Below, piece by piece: positions 1 through 8,662 of a stretch of 64,000 bases of DNA (position 1 is its first letter; the number at the start of each line of letters is the position of its first letter). The notes beneath the pieces are model-generated. The model was not told where the DNA came from and searched no databases. It saw only the letters and a list, made by a program, of their open reading frames with translations. This stretch comes from Mangrovimicrobium sp033283385 (GTDB taxonomy: Bacteria > Pseudomonadota > Gammaproteobacteria > Pseudomonadales > Halieaceae), in NCBI GenBank assembly GCA_033283385.1, contig JAWMQQ010000005.1:62001-126000 (forward strand). Reading direction: 5' to 3'. The position numbers and the translations under genes were made by a program.

Positions 1-792
1 ATACATCTGCTGGCCGAACTGGTTGTAATACTCCTGCATGGTGTCCACGTAGCTGTGGTCGCGGTCGCGAATCTTGTCGATGCGCTCCAGCATCGGGTCG
101 CCCTCCGCCGGCAGGCGCAGGATCACGTACTTGCCCGAGGGGTTCTTCGCCAGGTAGCCGCCGAAGGCGTCCGGAGCGAACTGGTCCGCGAACAGCAGCT
201 CGCTGGTGGTACGGATGTTTTTGCGTTCCCTGTCGGAAAGCTTTTCCTGCGCCGCGAGCAGGTCGTTGGCGATATTGTTGTAGACCGCCTGGAAAGGGTC
301 GTACTGGCTGAGGCCCGTGGATTTATAGGCGTAGCTGCTGGCGTGACCGGTGTAGGTCTTGTCCAGCCAGGTGTAGCCGCGGGCGTCCTTGGCGGTGATC
401 TTGAGCTCCAGTTCCTCGCCGTCGGAATGCAGGATCTGGCCGTGTACCGAGAGATCGGACACGCGCTCGGGGTCGGGCACCACGCGCACCGCGCCCCAGG
501 CGCCGCTCTGCTGCATGGCCTGGGAGAGCATATTCGGCATATAGCGCGACTCGGCCTTGCGCACCTCGGGGTAGATGGTCTGGTCGGCGTCCTTCACGTC
601 CTCGATACCCGGGTTGAAAATGGCGATTCCCACGTCCAGCAGCTCGTTTTCCGGGTAGGTCCTGGAGGGGCTGTCGACCGGCGGCACCGAGGTGGTCTTT
701 ACCGTCTGGCTGACGCAGCCCGAAAGCAGCAGGAGCAGGGCGACGACCGCCAGGCCGGTGCCGCTGTGCAATATGTGCCGGCTGCTGCTCAC
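1..792 (-). CDS. Lipoprotein of unknown function, C-terminal part cut by window edge
   Basis: The frame is open from a GTG at 792 to the left edge, giving 264 visible residues. The N-terminus has a hydrophobic core (LAVVALLLLL) ending in the lipobox LSGC, with the lipidated Cys at residue 26, so the product is an exported lipoprotein. The rest is soluble and acidic, with no domain I can name. The GTG overlaps the TGA of the upstream gene as GTGA, and AAGGGG lies a few bases upstream, so translation is coupled to that gene. It is the third member of an overlapping envelope operon. The fold and partner are unknown; a periplasmic or outer-membrane assembly role is only inference from the context. 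Confidence 0.8.
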   Translation of the reverse strand, partial: MSSSRHILHSGTGLAVVALLLLLSGCVSQTVKTTSVPPVDSPSRTYPENELLDVGIAIFNPGIEDVKDADQTIYPEVRKAESRYMPNMLSQAMQQSGAWGAVRVVPDPERVSDLSVHGQILHSDGEELELKITAKDARGYTWLDKTYTGHASSYAYKSTGLSQYDPFQAVYNNIANDLLAAQEKLSDRERKNIRTTSELLFADQFAPDAFGGYLAKNPSGKYVILRLPAEGDPMLERIDKIRDRDHSYVDTMQEYYNQFGQQMY

Positions 793-1892
793 TTCTTGAT
801 CCCCTTGTACTTGCGATACTCGTCCCAGAGCTTCTCGCGTACGGCCGGGTCCGGCTCGCGCATGGCCGCCTCGCGCAGCTGCCGCGCCACGACGTCGTCG
901 TCCTGCCCGGAGGGAATATCCGCCGGCGGCGGGTATTTGGCGGTGTTCTGCGGAACACCGCCCGCGCCCACGCTGCCGCCGCTGCCCCCGCCGTAGCCGC
1001 CGGCACTGGCGACCGTACTGCCGTATTCGGGGTTGCGCGCCTCGGTGCCCTGGGCCGCTGCCTGTGCCCTGCTGCCGGCCTTGCCGGCGCTGGCGCGGGC
1101 GGCGTCGCGCTGGCGCTGCTGTTCGTCGACGATCATGCTGTCGAAATCCCCGGTGCCCTTTTCCAGTTGCGCATCGAGGATAGCTACCTGTTCGGCCGGA
1201 GTGAGGACGCCGCCGGTGCCGGAACCGCCCGGCGTACCGCCCGCGTAGGTGCCGGTTCCCCCGGCGGAGCCGGAGCTGTTTTCCGTTGCGCCCTCGCCGG
1301 CCTGCCCGCCCGAACCGGACCCCTGCCCGGAACCTGCAACCTCGCCGCGGCCATTGCCGGCCTGGCCATCATCGCCATCCGCGTCTGACTCGCCGTCCCT
1401 GCCTTGTACGGTGACCTCGTCGAAGACCGGTTCGTCACTCATGCTGGGCAGGCCGGCTTCGCCCGCCGGCTCAAAGCCGGGCTCACCGCCCGCGACCCCG
1501 CCTTCCTGGCCCTGCGGGGAGCCTTCGGCGCCGCCGTTTGCAGAACCCTCCGGGGAACCGCCCTGGGAGCCATTTGCGCTGGCCTGGGAAGCCCCCGCGC
1601 CCGATTTGCCTGCGGACTGCGAAGGCGAGTTGCCGCCGGAGCTTGCGGAAGAGGAGGCAGCGCCGCCGGCGCTGCTGGAACTGGGCGCGCTCGAGGATGA
1701 GCTGGAAGAGCCGGAACTGCCTGAAGTGCTTGCGGAAGTGCTGGAGCTGGGGCTGGGCACACTCGGGCTCTGGGGTGTGGTCGGCGTGCTGGCGCTGAAA
1801 CAGCCCCCCAGCAGCAGGCAGGCCAGGGAGGCGGCTGCTGCGGCGCGGAGTCTGTGTGTCAGCTGCGGGCCGGTGCCCTCAGTTGATTGCAT
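789..1892 (-). CDS. Low-complexity Ser/Gly-rich lipoprotein
   Basis: This 367-residue lipoprotein has a signal segment ending in LLLGGC (Cys31). Roughly residues 35-130 are almost pure Ser/Pro/Ala/Gly, followed by a Gly/Glu/Asp-rich stretch, then short ordered-looking pieces (LTPAEQVAILDAQLE near 220 and VREKLWDEYRKYKG at the C-terminus). I start at the ATG at 1892 rather than further upstream because a signal peptide follows directly and the ATG overlaps the end of the upstream gene by 14 bp. The serine-rich linker suggests a tethered domain held away from the membrane. No family is recognised. The low-complexity DNA is real coding sequence: the signal peptide, the overlap on both sides and the downstream GTGA junction all fit. 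Confidence 0.75.
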   Translation of the reverse strand: MQSTEGTGPQLTHRLRAAAAASLACLLLGGCFSASTPTTPQSPSVPSPSSSTSASTSGSSGSSSSSSSAPSSSSAGGAASSSASSGGNSPSQSAGKSGAGASQASANGSQGGSPEGSANGGAEGSPQGQEGGVAGGEPGFEPAGEAGLPSMSDEPVFDEVTVQGRDGESDADGDDGQAGNGRGEVAGSGQGSGSGGQAGEGATENSSGSAGGTGTYAGGTPGGSGTGGVLTPAEQVAILDAQLEKGTGDFDSMIVDEQQRQRDAARASAGKAGSRAQAAAQGTEARNPEYGSTVASAGGYGGGSGGSVGAGGVPQNTAKYPPPADIPSGQDDDVVARQLREAAMREPDPAVREKLWDEYRKYKGIKK

Positions 1893-3135
1893 ACGCTCTT
1901 GTGACCGTATCGGAGTCGACCGGGCCACTGGCGGCGAGGCGGGGACGGAAAAGCGTCTGGCGCAAGGTACGCATGATGCGATTGGCCGTTCTCTGGTCCA
2001 CGTTGTTGTCATCGATTCGCTCAAGGTTTTGCACACGGCCAGACGCGCTCACGGAAAACTGCAACAGCAGGTTGCCCTGTTCGGGGGTGACTGGCGTGGG
2101 TAGGTAGCGGATGGTGTCGTCGTCCGGCAGTTCTACCGGTTCCCCGAAAAGTGACTGTATCTGTCTTTCGGCATCCGTGCGACCCAGGAGTTCCCCGACA
2201 GCCGCCTGGTAGGCCTCTTCCGCGGCTCGCCGCTGGTCGTGGAACAGCTCCCAGTCCCCGAGGGTGGCGCGGGCCTCCGCTGCTTGCGGGCTGTCGGCCC
2301 CGTGGGTGCCGGACTGGATGGCGTAGAGCATCTGCGCGACGGACTCGCCCTTCTGGTAGCTCTGCGCGCGGTAGATGTTGAACCGGGTGACCTGCGGCGC
2401 GACCGGGAACTCGCTCGATGCATTGGCGAGCTGGTACTGCAGCTCGGCCGCCTGCATGTTGTAGCCGGAGATCAGGTATTGCGTGCGCAGCATGCCGGTG
2501 AGCGGAGCCACCAGCTGCTCGGAGCTCTGGCCCTCCTGGCTGGCGATGTCCTGGGCGGCCATCGCGTTGAGGTCCCAGGCGTACATCAGCCGCCTGTAGT
2601 TCTCTTGCTCCAACCCCAGCCGGAAGGCATCGTACTGCCAGCTGGCCTGCTGCATCAGGGCGTCCGCGCGGTCCGTGCCCGGGCCGAAGTTGTGCATCTG
2701 CACCCGGTAGAGATAGGCCTGGCGGTCGTCGGCGACGGCGTAGTCGCCGATGGCGATGAGGCTGGCGATCTCCCGTTCCAGCAACGGGATCTGTTGCGTG
2801 CAGTAGAGGCCTTCGTTGATGCGCGCCAGGTGAATGCCGCGCTTGAATACCCTGATCGCCTCGCGGTGCTGGCCGCTGCGCTGCAGGCTGGTGCCGAGGC
2901 CATCGAGGTACTCGGGCAGCGAACCGGAATAGGCGCCCTCGCTGGATTCGGTGGATCGGATGACCTGTCGGTACTCCGCCGCGGTTTCGTCCTGCGCCAG
3001 TGGGGATGGCGCGGATTCCGCGGCGAGGGTCTCAGGTGAATTCGGGTCGTCTTCCGCCCACAGGCATGGGCTCGCTGCCGCCAGGGCAAGCGAGAAACTC
3101 CAAGTCGCGACGGCGGCGGTTAGCGCTCTACTCAT
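1879..3135 (-). CDS. Exported TPR-like protein with TonB-like C-terminal domain
   Basis: The protein has 418 residues. Residues 1-27 look like a signal peptide (SFSLALAAASPCLWA). The middle is helical and TPR-like (SLQRSGQHREAIRVFKRG; a second unit around AEEAYQAAVGELLG). The last ~90 residues (NLLLQFSVSASGRVQNLE ... MRTLRQTLFRPRL) resemble the C-terminal domain of TonB-type proteins, although no N-terminal membrane anchor of a classical TonB is present. It is the first gene of an operon with two lipoproteins. The same TPR/TonB vocabulary recurs in the TonB2 operon at 20-25 kb, but this locus lacks ExbB and ExbD. A role in envelope assembly or transport is an inference. Confidence 0.75.
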   Translation of the reverse strand: MSRALTAAVATWSFSLALAAASPCLWAEDDPNSPETLAAESAPSPLAQDETAAEYRQVIRSTESSEGAYSGSLPEYLDGLGTSLQRSGQHREAIRVFKRGIHLARINEGLYCTQQIPLLEREIASLIAIGDYAVADDRQAYLYRVQMHNFGPGTDRADALMQQASWQYDAFRLGLEQENYRRLMYAWDLNAMAAQDIASQEGQSSEQLVAPLTGMLRTQYLISGYNMQAAELQYQLANASSEFPVAPQVTRFNIYRAQSYQKGESVAQMLYAIQSGTHGADSPQAAEARATLGDWELFHDQRRAAEEAYQAAVGELLGRTDAERQIQSLFGEPVELPDDDTIRYLPTPVTPEQGNLLLQFSVSASGRVQNLERIDDNNVDQRTANRIMRTLRQTLFRPRLAASGPVDSDTVTRAYAIN

Positions 3136-3232
3136 CGTTTTTCCCGATGCGGTCTTGCGGGCCGCTTCTGCTGTTTACAACGGGTTACTTCACGGTCAGA
3201 CGGTCGAAGTATAAACCCTGATTGCGAAACCG

Positions 3233-4975
3233 TCAGTAGGTGGCCACATATCCACCCGGGCGGCGGGTGTCGGTGGCGCCCAGCATCCAGCCGTCCTCCA
3301 GCATGATGGACTCGGTGCGGCCCAGGGTGCGCTTGGTCAGCTCCACCGGGTGCCCGCGTTGCTGCAGCAGTTCCACGGTGTCGGGGCTGATTCCCTGCTC
3401 CAGCAGCAGTACGTCCGGTTGCCACTGGTCGTGCACGCGGGGGCTGGCGGCGGCGGTGGCGACGTTCATGTCGAAGGCCATGGCGTTGAGCAGGACCTGC
3501 AGCACGGTAGTGATGATCTGGCTGCCGCCGGGGCTGCCGGTGGCCAGCCAGGGTTTGCCGTCGCGCAGGACCAGGGTGGGCGTCATCGAGGACAGCGGCC
3601 GCTTGCGCCCCTCGATCCTGTTGCGCTCGCCCTGGACCAGGCCGAAGGCGTTGGCGGTGCCGGGGTCCGCGGCGAAATCCGCCATCTCGTTGTTCAGCAG
3701 CATGCCGGTGCCCGGCACCACCTGGTGGTTGCCGAAGCTGAAGTTCAGGGTATAGGTATTGCTGACCAGGTTGCCCTCGGCGTCCGCGATGGTGAACTGG
3801 GTGGTGTCGTGACCCTCGTGCGGGATCGGCAGGCCGGGGCCGATATCGGCGGCGGGGGTGGACTTGACCGGGTCTATGGATTTGCGCAGTGCCGCGGCGT
3901 AGTCCTTGTCGATCAGCTTCGCCGTGGGCACCTCGACGAAATCCGGGTCGCCCAGGTACTCGCTGCGGTCCGCGTAGGCGCGCTTCATGGCCTCGGCGAG
4001 GTAGTGGATGTAGTCGGCGCTGTTGTGGCCCATGGCCTTGAGGTCGTAGCCCTCGAGGATGTTGAGCATCTCGATCACATGGATGCCGCCGGAGGAGGGC
4101 GGCGGTGCCGAGACCACCTCGAAGCCGTGGAAGCTGCCGCGCACCGGTTCGCGCTCCGCGACCCGGTAGCCGGCGAGGTCCTGGGCGGTCATGATACCGT
4201 CGCCCGCGCGCATCGCCGCGACGATGCGGTCTGCGACCGGCCCCTTGTAGAACCCGTCGCGACCGTCGCGGGCGATTTGCTGCAGCGTCCAGGCGAGGTC
4301 GGGCTGGCGCCAGGTTTCGCCGATGTCGTAGGGCTTGCCGTCCGGGTGGAAGAACACCTCGCGGGCGGGCGGGTTTTTTGCCAGCATCTCCGCGCGCTGG
4401 CCGATCTCGTGGGCCAGCGGGAAGGTGACCGGGAAACCCTTTTGCGCCAGCGCGATGGCCGGGGCGAGCACCTCCTCGCGGCTGAGCTTGCCGTACTTGT
4501 CCAGGGCGTAGAGCAGGCCGGCCACGGTGCCGGGCACGCCCGCCGCCTGCAGGCTGAAGTACTCGCGCATCTTGTCCACTTCGCCGGACTCGTCGAGGAA
4601 CATGTCGCGGGTGGCGGCCTTTGGCGCCATTTCGCGGTAGTCGATAAAGGTATCGCGCTTGTCCTTCGCGAGGTGGATGAGCATGAACCCGCCGCCGCCG
4701 AGGTTGCCGGCGCGGGGATAGGTGACGGCCAGCGCGAAGCCGGTGGCTACCGCGGCATCGACCGCGTTGCCGCCGCGACGCAGCATGTCCAGCCCCACCT
4801 CGGAGGCCAGCCGCTCCGGCCCCACCACCATGCCGCGCTGGCCGACCTGCGGCAGGAAGCGTTCCTGGTAGTCGATAATGGGCAGTGTCGTCGCCGGGAC
4901 TTCGGCGCGGGCTGCTGTGGAGAAAATCGTCAGGGCGAGGGTGAAGAAAACGGAGAAAAGGCTTGGGTATTTCAC
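3233..4975 (-). CDS. ggt: Gamma-glutamyltransferase (glutathione hydrolase)
   Basis: This is a periplasmic N-terminal-nucleophile enzyme that cleaves or transfers the gamma-glutamyl group of glutathione. The proenzyme self-cleaves before a threonine; the site here is HDTTQFTIAD, followed by the family motif NFSFG and, further on, the glycine-rich KRPLSSMTP block. A signal peptide (SLFSVFFTLALTIFSTAARA) opens the protein. I prefer the GTG at 4975 because GGGAG lies five bases upstream; a further in-frame GTG at 4999 is possible. The length (about 580 residues) is normal. The gene is monocistronic in appearance, with small divergent genes upstream. Confidence 0.95.
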   Translation of the reverse strand: MKYPSLFSVFFTLALTIFSTAARAEVPATTLPIIDYQERFLPQVGQRGMVVGPERLASEVGLDMLRRGGNAVDAAVATGFALAVTYPRAGNLGGGGFMLIHLAKDKRDTFIDYREMAPKAATRDMFLDESGEVDKMREYFSLQAAGVPGTVAGLLYALDKYGKLSREEVLAPAIALAQKGFPVTFPLAHEIGQRAEMLAKNPPAREVFFHPDGKPYDIGETWRQPDLAWTLQQIARDGRDGFYKGPVADRIVAAMRAGDGIMTAQDLAGYRVAEREPVRGSFHGFEVVSAPPPSSGGIHVIEMLNILEGYDLKAMGHNSADYIHYLAEAMKRAYADRSEYLGDPDFVEVPTAKLIDKDYAAALRKSIDPVKSTPAADIGPGLPIPHEGHDTTQFTIADAEGNLVSNTYTLNFSFGNHQVVPGTGMLLNNEMADFAADPGTANAFGLVQGERNRIEGRKRPLSSMTPTLVLRDGKPWLATGSPGGSQIITTVLQVLLNAMAFDMNVATAAASPRVHDQWQPDVLLLEQGISPDTVELLQQRGHPVELTKRTLGRTESIMLEDGWMLGATDTRRPGGYVATY

Positions 4976-5062
4976 GGCGGCTCCCACTTGTCGTGTCACG
5001 GAACTTTAACGGTTTTCACAAGCGGCGCATACTCGCAGCGGGTGAAAACGATGAGAGGTAGC

Positions 5063-5362
5063 ATGCGGGGGGTGTTGCAGGAGCTGGAAAAACGCTGGCG
5101 AGACATGTTCCAAGCGCTCGCCGGTGGCGAGGACCTGCCGCCCGGGCGGCGGCTGCGGGCAGAGGGCATGATGGAGGCGGCGGTCATCGCCGGCGCCGCC
5201 AGCAGCGAGGAGCTGGATCGCGCCATGGATCGCTGTTACCAGGATGCCTTCGGCCGCGAACTGGCGGCGGACTTCGGCGAGGACTGGCGCGACTTTCACC
5301 GCTTTCCGGAAATTCCCGCCGTCGCGCGGCGCGCGCCGGTCTTTCCCGGCACCGCCGATTGA
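5063..5362 (+). CDS. Small acidic hypothetical protein
   Basis: The product is a 99-residue soluble protein rich in Glu, Asp and Arg, with no signal peptide or membrane segment. GAGAGG sits four bases before the ATG at 5063; an in-frame ATG at 5051 and GTG at 5042 are alternatives. The sequence is helical (LQELEKRWRDMFQALAGGED; SSEELDRAMDRCYQDAF) and ends in a Pro/Ala-rich tail. It is divergent from ggt and followed after about 35 bp by a lipoprotein gene. I do not recognise the family. Coding status is supported by codon use and position between real genes. Confidence 0.6.
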   Translation: MRGVLQELEKRWRDMFQALAGGEDLPPGRRLRAEGMMEAAVIAGAASSEELDRAMDRCYQDAFGRELAADFGEDWRDFHRFPEIPAVARRAPVFPGTAD

Positions 5363-5397
5363 CTATAATTCCCCGCACCCAAAAAGGAGTTTTCCGG

Positions 5398-5958
5398 ATG
5401 ATCTCACGTGCGCTGGCGGCGATTTACGCCCTGTTCCTCCTGTCCCTGCTGAGCGCCTGCGCCACCGCGCCGCTGCAGGCCACTACGGATTTTGACGACA
5501 AGTACGATTTCTCCGGGGTGAAGACCATCGCCATCACGCCGTTCGACCGCAGCAAGGTCTCCAGCGTGACCGTCAGCGACATGCAGGTGGAGCGGATCAA
5601 CGAGGCGATCGCGAATGAATTGAGCGGCAAGGGTTACCAGATCGTCAGCGACCCCGGCAAGGCGGACCTCGACCTGACCTGGCACCTCGTCACCGAGTCG
5701 CGCACCGACGTGCGCACCTACGACGGGCTGAGCTACTACAACTGCTGGCGCTGCGGCCCGGCGGTGTCCGACGTCAGCGTGCGCCAGTACACCCAGGGTA
5801 CCTTCATCGTCGACATGATCGACCCCTCGCTGCATCGCTCGGTCTGGCGCTCCATCATCCAGTCCGAACTCAAGGCCCAGCCCGACCAGGACAAGGCAGC
5901 CGAGCGACGCAAGCGTGCCGCAGCCTCCGTGTTCGCCCAGTTTCCCCCTGGCGGCTGA
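5398..5958 (+). CDS. DUF4136-type lipoprotein
   Basis: AAGGAG lies nine bases before the ATG. The N-terminus is a lipoprotein signal ending in LSAC (Cys21). The body has the DUF4136 pattern: an early FDDKYDFSGVKTIAI segment, a central region where the residue YQIV marks the second half, and a C-terminal RSVWRSIIQ strand. The length of 186 residues fits the family. These proteins are periplasmic or outer-membrane lipoproteins without an assigned activity. A second, distant DUF4136-like lipoprotein occurs at 56.2-56.8 kb. The neighbour on the right is convergent. Confidence 0.85.
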   Translation: MISRALAAIYALFLLSLLSACATAPLQATTDFDDKYDFSGVKTIAITPFDRSKVSSVTVSDMQVERINEAIANELSGKGYQIVSDPGKADLDLTWHLVTESRTDVRTYDGLSYYNCWRCGPAVSDVSVRQYTQGTFIVDMIDPSLHRSVWRSIIQSELKAQPDQDKAAERRKRAAASVFAQFPPGG

Positions 5959-5960
5959 AC

Positions 5961-6563
5961 TCAACCGCGCGCCTCGCGCCACATGAACCACACCGGCGGT
6001 CCGCCGCCAGGCAGGCGCGACTCGGCCTGCACCTCGAAACCGTGGCGCTGGTACAGCGGCACGTTGAGCGGGTTGGAACTCTCCAGGTAGGCGGGCATGC
6101 CCGCCTCGTCGCAGACGCGGGTGCCCTCCTTTATCAGGGATGACCCGATGCCCCGGCCCTGGTGCTGCGGGTCGCAGCCGACAAACACCAGGTGAAAGTG
6201 CGGTGGCTTCGGGTGGTGCCTGGCGAACAGCGCGCCCTGCTGGCGGATGCGCAGGAAGGGGCGGGGCCCGCGCCGCAGCGCCAGCCGCGCCACCAGGCCG
6301 ATGAAATCGGTGCTCAGCGGGATCTCGAACTTTTCCTGCGGCGGCAGCCAGAGCGCTGCGCCGCGGCCCTGCGGATCGATGTGGTTGATGCCGCGCGGTG
6401 CGAAGATGTCGCGCACCAGCAGCGCGTAAAAATCGCGGTAGAGCGCCGGTGCGGGGATGATCCAGTTCATGACCGGGTCTGTGGCGAAGGCGCGGGAGAA
6501 GATTCCGGCGACCGTTTGCTGGAAATCTTCTCCGCTGGACGGGAGTTCGCTGGCTGCTTGCAT
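5961..6563 (-). CDS. GNAT-family N-acetyltransferase
   Basis: This 200-residue cytoplasmic acyltransferase has the acetyl-CoA-binding motif A near residue 130 (FVGCDPQHQGRGIGSSLI) and the later NPLNVPLYQRHGF segment that closes the fold. The arrangement (VFVGCDPQHQGRG ... AYLESSNPLN ... LYQRHGFEV) is typical of the group of GNATs with an N-terminal extension that act on small molecules or xenobiotics. The true substrate cannot be read from sequence. It is convergent with the lipoprotein gene and divergent from pdxH. Confidence 0.85.
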   Translation of the reverse strand: MQAASELPSSGEDFQQTVAGIFSRAFATDPVMNWIIPAPALYRDFYALLVRDIFAPRGINHIDPQGRGAALWLPPQEKFEIPLSTDFIGLVARLALRRGPRPFLRIRQQGALFARHHPKPPHFHLVFVGCDPQHQGRGIGSSLIKEGTRVCDEAGMPAYLESSNPLNVPLYQRHGFEVQAESRLPGGGPPVWFMWREARG

Positions 6564-6644
6564 CGGGCCCTCTTTGCCGCAGCGGGTATCGGCCGCTACT
6601 ATTGGCGCTTCCCCGAATCCGGGTCAGGTTAGCAGGAATTTACA

Positions 6645-7286
6645 GTGCAATACGAGGCGTTCAGGCGGGAATACACGGCGGGCGGGCTAAGCCGCGACAT
6701 GCTGGACGACGACCCGCTGCGCCAGTTCGAACACTGGCTGGAACAGGCGGTAAAGGCCGGGCTGGACGATCCCACGGGGATGGTGCTGGCGACGGTCGAC
6801 GAGCAGGGCAACCCCTGGCAGCGCATCGTCCTGCTCAAGGGGCTGTCCCGCGGCGGCTTCGTCTTTTACACCAACCACGGCAGCAACAAGGCGCGGGACA
6901 TCGCCCGGCGCCCGCAGGTGTCGCTGCTGTTTCCCTGGAACTCGCTGGACCGGCAGGTGATCGTCGCCGGCAGTGCGCAGAAGATGAGCCTGGCCGAGTC
7001 CGCCGCCTATTTCGTCACGCGCCCGCGCGAGAGCCAGATCGCGGCATGGGCTTCACACCAGAGCCGGCCGATATCCACCCGCGCCCTGCTCGACGAGCAG
7101 GCCCGGGCGATTCGTGAAAAGTTCGGTCGAGGGGAGATTCCCGTGCCCGATTTCTGGGGTGGCTACCGCGTCATTCCGCAGCGCATCGAGTTCTGGCAGG
7201 GGCGTGAACACCGCATGCACGATCGCTTCCTTTATAGCCGCTCTGAAACCGGTGACGGCTGGCAGGTCGAGCAGTTGCAGCCCTGA
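6645..7286 (+). CDS. pdxH: Pyridoxamine 5'-phosphate oxidase
   Basis: PdxH is the FMN enzyme that oxidises PNP or PMP to pyridoxal 5'-phosphate. The family order is intact: N-terminal RREYTAGGLSRDMLDDDPL, FMN-binding QRIVLLKG and YTNHGSNKARDI, the WASHQS substrate segment, the PVPDFWGGYR motif and the C-terminal EFWQGREHRMHDR. The length of 213 residues is standard. Translation starts at a GTG that aligns with the family N-terminus. It stands alone between a divergent GNAT gene and a convergent cinA. Confidence 0.97.
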   Translation: MQYEAFRREYTAGGLSRDMLDDDPLRQFEHWLEQAVKAGLDDPTGMVLATVDEQGNPWQRIVLLKGLSRGGFVFYTNHGSNKARDIARRPQVSLLFPWNSLDRQVIVAGSAQKMSLAESAAYFVTRPRESQIAAWASHQSRPISTRALLDEQARAIREKFGRGEIPVPDFWGGYRVIPQRIEFWQGREHRMHDRFLYSRSETGDGWQVEQLQP

Positions 7287-7300
7287 GCAAGGCGGGCCGC

Positions 7301-8584
7301 TCAGGCCCGGCGCTGCTGCATGCTGCGGGATTCGGTTTCGATACCCAGTAACTGGCGGCGAATCATGTCCAGGCCGGCGGCGGCCACCATGGTCTGGAAC
7401 AGGCGCCGCTCCACGGGCCAGAGCAGCCGTCGGGCGTGCAGGTTCTGGCGGTCGCCCCAGGCAAGCCACACCGTGCCCACCGGCTTGTCCTCGCTGCCGC
7501 CGCCGGGGCCGGCGATGCCCGACACCGCGATGGCGAAGTCGGCGCCAGCTTTATCCATGGCTCCCAGCGCCATCGCCCGCACCACCGGTTCGCTGACGGC
7601 GCCGTATTCTTCCAGCACCGCCCCGGGCACGCCGAGCACAGCTGTCTTCATTGCGTTGGAGTAGGTGACGAAGCCGGCGTGGAACACGTCTGACGCGCCG
7701 GCCACGCCGGTGAGCATCGAGGCAATAAGCCCGCCGGTGCAGGACTCGGCCGTCGCCAGGGTCGCTCCGCGCTGGCGCAGCAGGTCGATGGCGGTTTCCG
7801 CCAGCCCCGCATCGCCCTCGCCGATGATGTGGTCGCCGAACAGCTCCCGCAGGCGTTGCAGGCAGGCGTCGCGCGCGGGCAGGTCCGCGGCGCGATCCAC
7901 CACCAGCTTGATCTCCAGTTGCGGCGCCCCGGCGCGAAAGCCCAGTTCCACCTGCTCGGGCCAGTCCGGGATGTTGTCGGCGATCAGCTGCTGTGCGGAG
8001 GACTCGCCGATACCGAAGGTCTGCAGGCGCAGGATGTCGCGCTCCAGCGGCCTGCCCATGCGCGCGGCGAGGTCGCGCAGGATGCCGTCGAGCATGCGCC
8101 GCAGTTCCCCGGGCACTCCCGGGGTACAGATCACCCGGCACCGGCCCACCTGCACCTCGAAGCCGACCGCACTGCCGACCGGGTTGTCGATCACCGCGCA
8201 GCCCGCCGGCAGCATGGCCTGCTTCAGGTTGGCGGCGTTCAGCGCCAGGCCGCGGCCGGCGCACCAGCTCTCCAGGTGGGCGACCGCCTGCGGATGCTGT
8301 TCCAGGCCGACGCCGGCGGCGCGGGCGACCACTTCGGCGGTGAGGTCGTCGACCGTGGGCCCCAGGCCGCCGTTTACTATCACCAGGTCCGCTCCCGCGG
8401 TCATCGCGCGCAGCTCTTCCAGCAGCTGCTCGGGGTCGTCGCCGACGGTGACCTTGCGACTGATGTCCACCGCGAGCTCGTCCAGCCGGCGCGCGATCAT
8501 GGAGGAGTTGGAGTCCACCGTGTCGCCGCTCATCAGTTCGTTGCCGGTCAGCAGGAGCTGGACGCGCAGGCTGGCTTCGGTCAT
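7301..8584 (-). CDS. cinA: CinA-family protein (NMN deamidase / ADP-ribose pyrophosphatase)
   Basis: This is a full-length two-domain CinA of about 427 residues. The N-terminal MoaB-like domain has LLTGNELMSGDTVDSNS and GGLGPTVDD. The C-terminal PncC-type amidase domain has ATAESCTGGLIASMLT and AVSGIAGPGGGS. In related bacteria the protein salvages NMN and removes ADP-ribose; competence links are historical. The ATG at 8584 is chosen because the conserved domain begins within eight residues; upstream codons do not fit. It is transcribed away from the DUF924 gene, and both may share one leftward transcript. Confidence 0.92.
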   Translation of the reverse strand: MTEASLRVQLLLTGNELMSGDTVDSNSSMIARRLDELAVDISRKVTVGDDPEQLLEELRAMTAGADLVIVNGGLGPTVDDLTAEVVARAAGVGLEQHPQAVAHLESWCAGRGLALNAANLKQAMLPAGCAVIDNPVGSAVGFEVQVGRCRVICTPGVPGELRRMLDGILRDLAARMGRPLERDILRLQTFGIGESSAQQLIADNIPDWPEQVELGFRAGAPQLEIKLVVDRAADLPARDACLQRLRELFGDHIIGEGDAGLAETAIDLLRQRGATLATAESCTGGLIASMLTGVAGASDVFHAGFVTYSNAMKTAVLGVPGAVLEEYGAVSEPVVRAMALGAMDKAGADFAIAVSGIAGPGGGSEDKPVGTVWLAWGDRQNLHARRLLWPVERRLFQTMVAAAGLDMIRRQLLGIETESRSMQQRRA

Positions 8585-8662
8585 GGGGGGGTCTCGTATC
8601 GGGAAAGGCGTGCAAGCATAGCGCCAATCGGTGAATGCGGGCAAAGCCCGCGGGGGATCGCG

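Noticed and set aside
3350..5362. A 670-codon frame on the plus strand over the gamma-glutamyltransferase gene
   Set aside because: It is antisense to a complete, motif-rich gene and has the repetitive Val/His/Gly composition of a GC-rich antisense shadow. Only its last ~100 codons, past the ggt start, are kept as the small gene at 5063.
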